DNA of 46,896 nt, from NCBI GenBank assembly GCA_964502525.1, contig CAZCXH010000017.1, positions 1 to 46,896 on the forward strand, written 5' to 3'. Source of the stretch: DATLYB01 sp964502525. GTDB taxonomy: Bacteria > Bacteroidota > Bacteroidia > Chitinophagales > CAIOSU01. Both the position numbers and the translations under genes were made by a program. Numbering within the stretch: the first letter of the stretch is position 1; each line of letters begins with the position of its first letter. Below, piece by piece: positions 25,856 through 33,757 of this stretch. A model generated the notes under the pieces. The model was not told where the DNA came from, made no database searches, and worked only from the letters and a program-made list of their open reading frames with translations.

Positions 25856-27076
25856 TTATATTGTTTCAGAAAAAACAAGATCATCAGCCGTGATGGTATC
25901 ACCGTCAGTGAGAAGAGCGGCTCTTTCCACCGTAGCTTTCAACTCGCGAACGTTGCCGGGGAAGGGATGTTGCGCTATCATGTCGAGCGCTGATTTTGAA
26001 AACCCCATCACCTGCAGTTTGTTTTCAGCGCAAAATTCTTTCAGGAAGTGCCGCGCAAGCAGGATGGCGTCATGCCCCCGATTTTTCAACGGAGGAAGGT
26101 GGATGAGGAAACCCTGGAGCCGGTAATAAAGGTCTTCACGGAACTTTCCTTCCTTCACCTTCTGGCTGAGGTTTTTATTGGTTGCCGCGATCACCCGCAC
26201 ATTCAGTTCGAGTTCTTTATTGCTTCCAAGCCTCATCAGTTTTCCTTCCTGCAATACCCTGAGCAGCTTGAGTTGGGTATTATGGTCACACTCGCCAATT
26301 TCATCAAGGAAGATGGTGCCGCCATTGGCTTCTTCGAACTTGCCTATCCTGCGGCTGTCGGCACCGGTGTAGGCGCCTTTCTCATGCCCGAACAGTTCGC
26401 TCTCGACAAGGTCTTCCGGGATGGCAGCCATGTTGACCGCCACAAAGGAGCCGCGCTTGCGGGGCGAGTTGTAATGAATGGCTTTGGCAACTAATTCCTT
26501 GCCGGTTCCGCTTTCACCGGTAACCATCACGAGGATGTCGTTTTTTTCCACTTTCTGGATCAGCCGGAGCACTTTCAGGATGGCGGGGCTATCTCCCAAT
26601 ATTTTATAATATTTGCTTCGGTCAACAATCAGGTCGCGCAATTCTTCCACCTCTTTCCGGAGGTTGTTCTTCTCAATCAGTCCCTGCATCGCGCGCTCCA
26701 ACTCAACGTGAACGCTGTCATTTTTAACGATGTAAGCATCGGTTCCCAACTTGTAACAGTTCACCACCACTTCCACGTCCTGCTGACCTGACAGCACGAC
26801 AACGGATATTGCGGAATTATAGCGTTTGATCTTTTCAAGGAGTTCGATACCGCTCATTCCCGGCAGGTTGCAGTCCAGAATGACGATATCGGGATTCTCG
26901 TGCAGGCTGTTTAGAAAATCCTCTCCTGAACGAAACCATTTCACATTGCAATTCGGGTTGCGTTCAAGATTGCGCTGCTGAACTTTGCCAAAGACCTCGT
27001 CATCTTCAACAAGAAAGACAGTGCTCAGAAATGACTTTGATACGGATTGTATTTTTTGCTCTCCTCCCATTTTCAT
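25856..27076 (-). CDS. Sigma-54-dependent response regulator lacking a DNA-binding domain
   Basis: A 406-residue NtrC-type protein. The receiver (about 18-135) has acidic LVEDDE and phospho-acceptor Asp68 in VILDCNLPG. The AAA+ domain (about 155-380) shows Walker A GESGTGKE, the sigma-54 contact loop GAYTGA, Walker B GTIFLDEIGE and the C-terminal FPGNVREL. The protein ends right after DTITADDLVF, so the Fis-type helix-turn-helix expected after another 50 or so residues is missing; the frame closes with a clean stop and the HPt gene follows 10 bp later. Activators without a DNA-binding domain exist (FlgR, CtcC) and act from solution. Its ATG abuts the stop of the preceding Fn3-like gene (TAAATG), suggesting coupled translation. 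Start at 27076 or 27070. Confidence 0.9.
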   Translation of the reverse strand: MKMGGEQKIQSVSKSFLSTVFLVEDDEVFGKVQQRNLERNPNCNVKWFRSGEDFLNSLHENPDIVILDCNLPGMSGIELLEKIKRYNSAISVVVLSGQQDVEVVVNCYKLGTDAYIVKNDSVHVELERAMQGLIEKNNLRKEVEELRDLIVDRSKYYKILGDSPAILKVLRLIQKVEKNDILVMVTGESGTGKELVAKAIHYNSPRKRGSFVAVNMAAIPEDLVESELFGHEKGAYTGADSRRIGKFEEANGGTIFLDEIGECDHNTQLKLLRVLQEGKLMRLGSNKELELNVRVIAATNKNLSQKVKEGKFREDLYYRLQGFLIHLPPLKNRGHDAILLARHFLKEFCAENKLQVMGFSKSALDMIAQHPFPGNVRELKATVERAALLTDGDTITADDLVFSETI

Positions 27077-27619
27077 TTATTGCAGCATTATCTTTTCGCT
27101 ATTGCCCGACAACGCCATCATTTGATTTTCAGTTATCACCGCAACAGGAATTGTTTCAAAATGTTTGCACCAGCCCCTGTAGTCGGTCTGCCTTAACCTG
27201 TAATAATTAGATCCTTCAAGCGGCTGCGTGTCCACATAGCTGTATGTAATCTGCGATGAACTGTTGGATTGTATCTGAACAATCCCGATAGCGGAGAAAT
27301 TAACGCTGTCAGCGCTGCGGTCGAGTGAATAATAATCCTTGCCGATTTCTGAGAATGACGACCATTCGAGCAGCACCGTCCTGCTTGAAGTGGGGGAGGC
27401 TTTGAAATAGGCTATGTTGTTTGCAGAGGCGTTTTTAGAATCTACAGCCACCGTTCCGCCCGCCCTTGAATCAACGGAGCTAAAAAAATTGCTATAGGTT
27501 AGCAGCGTGGTTATGGCGATAAGCGTTAGCAGCGCAACTGCGGCAAGCCTTCTCCGGGTAAGTGAAATTCTGAGTTTTAACCTTGGTGAACCGGAAATTT
27601 TCTTGCGCCTCTTAACCAT
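27077..27619 (-). CDS. Membrane-anchored Fn3-like protein in a signalling operon
   Basis: A 180-residue protein of unknown function. A strongly basic N-terminus (MVKRRKK ... TRRR) and one helix (about 27-45, LAAVALLTLIAITTLLTY) suggest an inner-membrane anchor with the rest outside. Residues about 70-165 match the Fn3-like segment often found just before T9SS tails: VLLEWSSFSEIG, YYSLDRSADSVNFSAIG, YSYVDTQPLEGSNYYRLRQTDYRG. Yet there is no sorting tail and no signal cleavage site. It sits between two receiver genes and its stop codon touches the next start, so a sensory or scaffold role in that pathway is inferred. It could also be a captured piece of a surface-protein gene. Confidence 0.75.
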   Translation of the reverse strand: MVKRRKKISGSPRLKLRISLTRRRLAAVALLTLIAITTLLTYSNFFSSVDSRAGGTVAVDSKNASANNIAYFKASPTSSRTVLLEWSSFSEIGKDYYSLDRSADSVNFSAIGIVQIQSNSSSQITYSYVDTQPLEGSNYYRLRQTDYRGWCKHFETIPVAVITENQMMALSGNSEKIMLQ

Positions 27620-27656
27620 GCTTCGTCCTTGTTAATGAAACATCTTCCTGCCGGAG

Positions 27657-28124
27657 TCAGGAAATGAGTTTTTCCCGCAGCATAAATTCCAATTGCTCGT
27701 TGGTTCGTGAGAGTTTGGTTATCAGTTCTTTTCTTTCCTTGTTTTTTTGATAAACGCGGTAGCCATCGTCAATGGCCCGAACAAGTTCCTCTTGTTTCCA
27801 TGGCTTGGTGATATACCTGTAAATCTGAGTTTTGTTGACAGCCTCAATGACGGCTTCAATATCAGAATATCCTGTCAGCATCATCCTTACCGGGTCAGGA
27901 TGTTTTTCAATCACCGATTCGAGGAATCCCACGCCTTTTGTCCCGGGCATCCGCTGGTCGGTGATGATGATATGGATGTCTTCCCGGTCGAGGATATCCA
28001 TGCCTTCCTGCGCGGAAGAAGCGGTGAATACATCGTAAAACTTGCGGAAATTGGCTTTGAAAGCTACCAGGTTGTTGACCTCATCGTCAACATAAAGGAC
28101 CCTGATTTTTTTTTGGTCAGCCAT
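27657..28124 (-). CDS. Single-domain response regulator with coiled-coil end
   Basis: A 155-residue receiver: acidic pair in LYVDDE, phospho-acceptor Asp56 in IITDQRMPG, Thr in MLTGYSD and the Lys in YITKPW. A short helical tail (KERKELITKLSRTNEQLEFMLREK) may drive dimer formation. There is no output domain, so it probably acts by protein contact. It is closely similar to the receiver at the start of the kinase encoded at 33758 (same DEVNNL / DELNNL, DQRMP, PVRMLLTG, YRYI-KPW), so the two look like duplicates. First gene of the leftward run; a promoter-like sequence lies just upstream. Confidence 0.9.
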   Translation of the reverse strand: MADQKKIRVLYVDDEVNNLVAFKANFRKFYDVFTASSAQEGMDILDREDIHIIITDQRMPGTKGVGFLESVIEKHPDPVRMMLTGYSDIEAVIEAVNKTQIYRYITKPWKQEELVRAIDDGYRVYQKNKERKELITKLSRTNEQLEFMLREKLIS

Positions 28125-28421
28125 GGTTTTTGTTTTTGCCTGTTAAAGCAATAATAGTTTACGTAAAGACTCTTTTCAAGTTTCACTTATTTGAATTGTC
28201 AACCACGTTGTCCGTAAAAGTAAACAATATTTCTCAAGAATTACGGATTTTTTCGTAGTCCTTTTACGAAAAGAAACGTAGCATTCCCGCTCTTTTACTC
28301 CGGTTGTGAAAAAAATTAGCGCTTCACTTCCGGCTATCCTTCAGCGAGTTGCTTATCTTTAAAGATGGCGTTGTTATTGGCGATGAAGTTTCAAAAATAT
28401 AATTTATTTAACTAATTCCGA
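28125..28421. promoter_or_regulatory. Divergent control region with repeated TTACG/CGTAA motifs
   Basis: The 297-bp space between two oppositely oriented runs. A palindrome TTTACGTAAA is at 28158-28167; CGTAAAAG (28213-28220) and CTTTTACG (28261-28268) form an inverted pair; further TTACG or CGTAG copies occur near 28241, 28254 and 28276. For the leftward run, TTG, 20 nt, TATTATTG (one mismatch to TAnnTTTG) precedes the receiver gene by about 25 nt and overlaps the palindrome. For the rightward run the best -7 box is TATCTTTA near 28349. Operator function is inference. Confidence 0.4.
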
Positions 28422-30749
28422 ATGGAACAAATTGCAAGTGTTTTACCCGAGTTGGTAAAGGGTTCCGGAAAATACCAATTGCTCTGCGCACCTTCCTTTT
28501 TCAGGCTTGCAGAAAATGGAAGCCGCGGGGAACTGGAAGAAACCCTTCTCACACCTGGCATTAAAGTATTTGATGAATTGCACAGCCAGTTGAGGGAACT
28601 GGTAAAACTGAAGAATGCTGCGCATAAGTTCAAGCCTGATGAACTCGATGCCGCTGCGGTTGAATATCTCAACGGAACACCGTCAGAGGAATATGGCGTT
28701 TGGGTGTTTTACCCATGGCTGAATCATTTGGTGCATATTTTGGACAAAGAAGAATTTCGTAGCGTCCGCACGAATCGCAACCAGTACAAAATCACGCCTG
28801 AAGAGCGTGATATTCTCGCCACAAAGAAAATTGGCGTATTGGGATTGTCGGTTGGGCAAACAGTTGCACTTGCGCTTTCGATGGAGAGAAGTTTTGGCGA
28901 GTTAAGGATTGCCGATTTCGACATGCTTGAATTATCCAACCTCAACCGGATCCGCTCCGGTGTGCAGGATTTGGGATTGCTGAAAACTGTTTCCACCGCG
29001 CGGCAGATTGCTGAGATTGATCCGTTTCTGAATGTGAAATGTTTTCATGAGGGGTTGAATGAAGGAAACCTGGAAGCATTCTTCCTTGACGGTGGCAAAC
29101 TGGACATCATCATTGACGAATGTGATGGGCTTGACGTCAAGATTTTGGCACGGCATAAGGCGAAAGAGTTGCGTGTTCCGGTGGTGATGGAAACCAGCGA
29201 CCGCGGCATGCTGGACATCGAGCGGTTTGACCTTGAACCGAACCGCTCCATCATGCACGGACTGATTGACCACCTCGATCTGAATCCCCAAAAGCTGAAA
29301 GGGCTCACCAACGAAGAAAAAATCCCTTACATCCTTCCGATGCTTGGTTTGGATACCATGTCCGACCGGCTGAAAGCTTCGATGCTCGAAGTGGAGCAAT
29401 CCATCACAACATGGCCGCAGTTGGCGTCAGACGTGATTCTTGGCGGGGCGGTGTCCGCCAATGTGTGCCGCAGGATTGCATTGAACCAGTTTCAATCTTC
29501 CGGACGGTTTTTTGTTGATATGAATGAAATTGTGAGTGAAAAGAACATGTATCAATTTGTAAAATCAGTTGAAGAGGAAATCGCAACTGCTCCGGGCAAA
29601 AAAGAAGAGATAACCGTTCACCGTCTGAAATCAGATGAAACGCAGTTGGAATTGGAACGGGTGCAGGTGAATGCGCTGGTGAAAGCCGCAATCACAGCGC
29701 CTTCAGGCGGCAACAGCCAGCCGTGGAAGTGGGTGTATGAAAATAAAAATCTTTACCTGCTTTTAGATGAATCACGGGCATCTTCATTTCTGGATTATGA
29801 CAACGCGGGAGGGTATGTTGGATTGGGCGCGGCAACGGAAAACCTGATTCTCAAAGCGCACAACATGGGTCTGGAAGTGAGCGTGGAAAAATTTCCGGAT
29901 AAGGATAACCGGAACCTTGCGGCTGTTTTTCGTTTTTACATCCTTGCATCATCCGCCAAGCGAAAGATTGAAGACCACAATTTTGATTATCTGACGGACG
30001 CCATTAATATCCGCCTGACCAACCGTCTGCTGCGCAAGCGCCAAAAGATTGACTCAACAAAAATTCAGAGAATTAAGGATGCAGGTCACAGCGTCAGTGG
30101 TACGGGAGTAACGTTGCTGGAGAACGAAGAGGCGATGCAGGCAGTCGGTGAACTCATTGCAAGAATTGACCGCATTCTGATTACACATAAAGAAGGTCAC
30201 CACGGATTTGTAACCGAGATAAGGTGGAATCAGGCAGAAGCCGAATTGACAAGGGACGGGGTGGATATTGCCACTATTGACCTTACAGCGGGGGAGAGCG
30301 CGGGTTTCAGGATGGCAAAAAACTGGTCGGTCGTGAGCCTGCTCAACAACTGGGGAGGAGGAAGCGTATTTGAGAAACTTTCAAGAAAATGTGTTGCAGG
30401 CGCCTCGGCTATCGGGCTTATCACCATGCCGGGACCTGAATCGAAATTTTATTACGATGCCGGTCAATCATTGGAAAGGATGTGGCTGCTTGCCAATAAA
30501 GAAGGCGTCAGTTTGCAGCCCATGACAGCGCTCACTTTTATGCTGCACCGGCTGATTCATGGAAAAGGAGAAGGACTCTCGACATCCAATGTCAGGGAAC
30601 TTACAGCCATCAAGGATGATTTTTACAGGATATTTAATTTAAAGGAAATGGTACATCCCGCATTTTTATTCAGGCTCTTGATAGCAGGAGAACCAAAAGT
30701 TAAGTCATTGCGAAGAGCAGTAGAGGAGGTGCTTGTTTACAGGCGATAG
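28422..30749 (+). CDS. ThiF (E1-like) and nitroreductase fusion, Rv1355c family
   Basis: A 775-residue two-part enzyme. The N-terminal 125 residues are unassigned. Residues about 130-300 form a ThiF/MoeB-type adenylating domain: VLGLSVGQ (nucleotide loop), ADFDMLELSNLNRIR with the catalytic Arg, LLKTVSTARQI with the conserved Lys, and IIDECDGLDVKILAR. The zinc-binding CxxC pairs of many E1-like proteins are missing. The C-terminal part from about 425 is a nitroreductase-like flavin domain opening with AAITAPSGGNSQPWKW. This layout matches the family named after Mycobacterium Rv1355c, whose reaction is unknown. Adenylation plus flavin redox recalls azoline-forming and oxidising enzymes of peptide natural products, but no YcaO and no precursor peptide are visible. 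First gene of a five-gene run, with the acyltransferase-like gene 6 bp after it. Confidence 0.85.
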   Translation: MEQIASVLPELVKGSGKYQLLCAPSFFRLAENGSRGELEETLLTPGIKVFDELHSQLRELVKLKNAAHKFKPDELDAAAVEYLNGTPSEEYGVWVFYPWLNHLVHILDKEEFRSVRTNRNQYKITPEERDILATKKIGVLGLSVGQTVALALSMERSFGELRIADFDMLELSNLNRIRSGVQDLGLLKTVSTARQIAEIDPFLNVKCFHEGLNEGNLEAFFLDGGKLDIIIDECDGLDVKILARHKAKELRVPVVMETSDRGMLDIERFDLEPNRSIMHGLIDHLDLNPQKLKGLTNEEKIPYILPMLGLDTMSDRLKASMLEVEQSITTWPQLASDVILGGAVSANVCRRIALNQFQSSGRFFVDMNEIVSEKNMYQFVKSVEEEIATAPGKKEEITVHRLKSDETQLELERVQVNALVKAAITAPSGGNSQPWKWVYENKNLYLLLDESRASSFLDYDNAGGYVGLGAATENLILKAHNMGLEVSVEKFPDKDNRNLAAVFRFYILASSAKRKIEDHNFDYLTDAINIRLTNRLLRKRQKIDSTKIQRIKDAGHSVSGTGVTLLENEEAMQAVGELIARIDRILITHKEGHHGFVTEIRWNQAEAELTRDGVDIATIDLTAGESAGFRMAKNWSVVSLLNNWGGGSVFEKLSRKCVAGASAIGLITMPGPESKFYYDAGQSLERMWLLANKEGVSLQPMTALTFMLHRLIHGKGEGLSTSNVRELTAIKDDFYRIFNLKEMVHPAFLFRLLIAGEPKVKSLRRAVEEVLVYRR

Positions 30750-30755
30750 ATTCCA

Positions 30756-31463
30756 ATGGATGCCCCGATAATCATACGTTCGTTCCGCGCGGTTGAAGAA
30801 CCGGAGACATGTGAACAATTTTACGATGGTCATGTGGAAGTTCTGCGCAGCTATGGCGTCAACCCGATCAGCTCCGCGAAAAGGGAATGGTTCATCAACC
30901 CTGCGGTTTACGGAGTCATTGCCGAGCAGGGCGACAGGATTCTGGGCGGTGTGAAAATTCACAAAGTGGGCGGCACGCAATGGCTGCCCGTTGAAGAAGG
31001 CGTTGGCTATCTTGATGAAAGATTATTCGATGTAGTAAAAAAATATGCTCAAAAAGGTGCCGGAGAAGCCTGCGGATTGTGGAACTCAAGGGATGTTTCC
31101 GGTTTTGGGCTTAGTCTGATTTTGATGCAGTCCATCGTTTCAATCTGCAATCAGGTTAACGTGAGCACATTGTTTGGACTTTCATCCGACCATACCCTCG
31201 CCTTGTTTGAGTCACTCGGATACCGCATCATCAAAACTCTTGGCAACAAGGGCGATTTCGTTTATCCTACCCCTGATTATCTGGCGCGGGTGATTAAAAT
31301 GAACCCTATAACAATGACGGGCGCTTTGCCGTATAATAAGGAAACCGTTTTCGCTCTTAGGGAACAACCTAATCAAACCAGGATTGTGAAAAGCAAGAAG
31401 GGAGAGATGGAAATTACATTCCGACTACACTTGCCCGTAAACAAGCCGGTTCCGGTAGGTTGA
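30756..31463 (+). CDS. GNAT / N-acyl-amino-acid-synthase-like protein
   Basis: A 235-residue protein with the strand-helix order of the GNAT fold, in the version used by N-acyl amino acid synthases and LuxI-type signal synthases: an early region around QFYDGHVEVLRSYGV, the strand pair VIAEQGDRILGGVKIHKVGG, LPVEEGVG, the LWNSRDVSGFGLSLILMQ helix and ALFESLGYRI near the end, followed by YPTPDYLARVI. Such enzymes move an acyl group from acyl-CoA or acyl-carrier protein to an amine. The family fit is by fold pattern, not by a firm motif, and catalytic residues are not assigned. It starts 6 bp after the ThiF-nitroreductase stop, so both are surely cotranscribed, and is followed 48 bp later by a sensor kinase. 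Confidence 0.55.
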   Translation: MDAPIIIRSFRAVEEPETCEQFYDGHVEVLRSYGVNPISSAKREWFINPAVYGVIAEQGDRILGGVKIHKVGGTQWLPVEEGVGYLDERLFDVVKKYAQKGAGEACGLWNSRDVSGFGLSLILMQSIVSICNQVNVSTLFGLSSDHTLALFESLGYRIIKTLGNKGDFVYPTPDYLARVIKMNPITMTGALPYNKETVFALREQPNQTRIVKSKKGEMEITFRLHLPVNKPVPVG

Positions 31464-31511
31464 ATCATCGCTGAACGGTTTGGTCGTTTCATTCTGCAAA
31501 CCTGAACGACC

Positions 31512-33752
31512 ATGAAGTTTTACTTAAATGTTTTAGTATCAGCAGTTTTGTTGGGCCTGTGCTCAGTGGCGCCCGCTGCAACTCCTGTCGTACTTCTTCC
31601 CGAGTATGAAAATTATTTCATCGGAAGTCATGTTGAAATTTTGACGGATGCTGACGGTTCTCTTTCAATTGAGGATGCAGCAAGCAAACCAGACTTTGTT
31701 CCAGCTACGCAGGAAGTTCCGAATCTTCAGATTTCACATTCAACGTTCTGGGTAAGGTTCACCTTAACGAACGAATCTCCCAGCGAACATTACCTTCTCA
31801 AGCTGGCATATCCGATTATTGACGAAGTGAAATTTTATACTCCTGTTGGAAACAATGAGTTCCGAGTGGAAAATTCAGGTGAAAATGTTCCGATAACGGA
31901 GCGCAGGTATCAGCAGCAGAATTTCATTTTCGATTTGCAGATTCCGCAAGGAGAAACTCAGACTTATTACATGAAAGTCAAGAGCGGTGAGCAAATCATG
32001 CTGCCGCTCACAGTCGGGACGCCTAAGCATGTTTTCCAGACGAATATGTCGCTTGACCTCTGCAATGGCATATACTTCGGCATGGTGATGGTGATGCTGT
32101 TGTATAATCTTTTTGTTTATTTCTCTGTGAGGGACAAGAGCTACATGTTCTATGTGCTTTATATTTTGTTTGTCGGACTTACGCAGGCAAGCGATGGCGG
32201 CTACACTTACAAAATATTGTGGCCCGGTTCTCCAACTCTGGCAAATTTCATGGTTACGCTTTTCCCTTCGCTGGTGGGAACTGCCGCAATTTTTTTCATG
32301 CGTTACTTTTTGCATACGAGCAAGTACATCCCTAAAGCTGACAAAGGTTTCTTCGTTCTTACTGGACTATATGGACTGTGCGTTGGTTTGTTTGCTGCCG
32401 GGTTTCATCAGTTAGGTTATCAGCTAACGCAAATCAATGCGCTTACGGTTGCGGTTTACATGCTTGTCATGGCGTACCGGATAGTGAGAAAAGGCTACCG
32501 TCCCGCGAAATTTTTCCTTGCCGCGTGGTCGGTGTTTCTTGTCAGCGTCTGCTTGTTTGTGATGAAAGATATGGGAGTTCTTCCTTACAACTACATTACA
32601 AAGCATGTTCTCCATTTTGGTTCGGCAGTTGAATTGATATTGCTGTCATTCGCGCTAGCGGACAGGATTAACATCCTCAAAAAAGAAAAAGAAGATTCGC
32701 AGGCGAAAACAATGGAAGCCTTGCGCGAAAACGAGCGCATTGTGCGCGAGCAAAACGTCATCCTCGAAGCGAAGGTGACGGAGCGCACACAGGAATTGCA
32801 AAAATCCAACAGCGACCTGAGCGCTGCCCTCACCGATTTGAAAGAAGCCCAGGCACAGTTGGTAGATGCTGAAAAAATGGCTTCACTCGGGCAGTTGACT
32901 GCCGGCATCGCGCATGAGATTAATAATCCCATCAACTTCGTTGTTTCCAATATCAATCCTCTGAAGAGGGACATTCAGGATTTGCTGGATGTGCTTGAGA
33001 AATATGACGGGATCAAGGATGAAAAAGAATTCAACCAAAAGTTGAAGGAGATAAATGATTTCAAGGAGCAGTTGGATTTGAATTATGTGACGGAGGAAAT
33101 TAATCTTCTGCTGAAAGGAATTAATGATGGCGCGAACCGCACCGCTGAAATTGTGAAGAGTCTGAGAACCTTCTCCCGCCTCGATGAATCTGATCTGAAA
33201 AAAGCGGACATCAACGATGGTCTTGACTCTACTTTGCTTCTGCTCAACAGTTCGCTGAGTGAAAAAATTTCGGTGGTTAAAAAATACGGCAACCTTGAGC
33301 CTGTTGAGTGCTATGCCGGCAAACTCAATCAGGTTTTCATGAACCTGCTTAAAAACGCCATCCATGCCGTCAGCGCCAAAAAATATAATGCTCCGGAGAA
33401 GCCTACACTCACGCTGGCGACCGAAAGCGCGCCTAATGAGATTGTGATAAGGATCAAAGACAACGGCACCGGAATGGATGAAGCCACCATGAGCCGGATT
33501 TTCGAGCCTTTCTTTACCACGAAGGATGTTGGCGAAGGAACCGGATTAGGACTTTCCATCGTCTATAGCATCATTGAAAAACATGACGGAACAATTGACG
33601 TGGACTCGGAACCCGGCACCGGCACTGAGTTCACGATTGCCATACCAAAGCATCAGGCTAAAACCGATGCCGTGCAGAAGGACAAGCAGAAATCAATGAA
33701 AGCCGATAGGAGAAGCAGGCTGGTTAAGAATTTTAAGCTCTCTAATAACTGA
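31512..33752 (+). CDS. 7TMR-DISM sensor histidine kinase
   Basis: A 746-residue membrane kinase. Signal peptide 1-23; an extracytoplasmic 7TMR-DISMED2-type beta domain at about 30-170 (HSTFWVRFTLTNES, YPIIDEVKFY); seven helices at about 183-385 (7TMR-DISM); a coiled coil 388-452; a HisKA dimerisation box with phospho-acceptor His468 in AGIAHEINNPINF; and an ATPase domain with N box FMNLLKNAIHAV, G1 KDNGTGMD and G2 GEGTGLGLSI. The DISMED2 domain resembles carbohydrate-binding modules, so a small ligand is expected. It lies between the acyltransferase-like gene and a receiver-kinase gene (5 bp away). Sensing of the product made by the two enzymes upstream is an attractive but untested idea. Confidence 0.95.
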   Translation: MKFYLNVLVSAVLLGLCSVAPAATPVVLLPEYENYFIGSHVEILTDADGSLSIEDAASKPDFVPATQEVPNLQISHSTFWVRFTLTNESPSEHYLLKLAYPIIDEVKFYTPVGNNEFRVENSGENVPITERRYQQQNFIFDLQIPQGETQTYYMKVKSGEQIMLPLTVGTPKHVFQTNMSLDLCNGIYFGMVMVMLLYNLFVYFSVRDKSYMFYVLYILFVGLTQASDGGYTYKILWPGSPTLANFMVTLFPSLVGTAAIFFMRYFLHTSKYIPKADKGFFVLTGLYGLCVGLFAAGFHQLGYQLTQINALTVAVYMLVMAYRIVRKGYRPAKFFLAAWSVFLVSVCLFVMKDMGVLPYNYITKHVLHFGSAVELILLSFALADRINILKKEKEDSQAKTMEALRENERIVREQNVILEAKVTERTQELQKSNSDLSAALTDLKEAQAQLVDAEKMASLGQLTAGIAHEINNPINFVVSNINPLKRDIQDLLDVLEKYDGIKDEKEFNQKLKEINDFKEQLDLNYVTEEINLLLKGINDGANRTAEIVKSLRTFSRLDESDLKKADINDGLDSTLLLLNSSLSEKISVVKKYGNLEPVECYAGKLNQVFMNLLKNAIHAVSAKKYNAPEKPTLTLATESAPNEIVIRIKDNGTGMDEATMSRIFEPFFTTKDVGEGTGLGLSIVYSIIEKHDGTIDVDSEPGTGTEFTIAIPKHQAKTDAVQKDKQKSMKADRRSRLVKNFKLSNN

Positions 33753-33757
33753 AAGGC

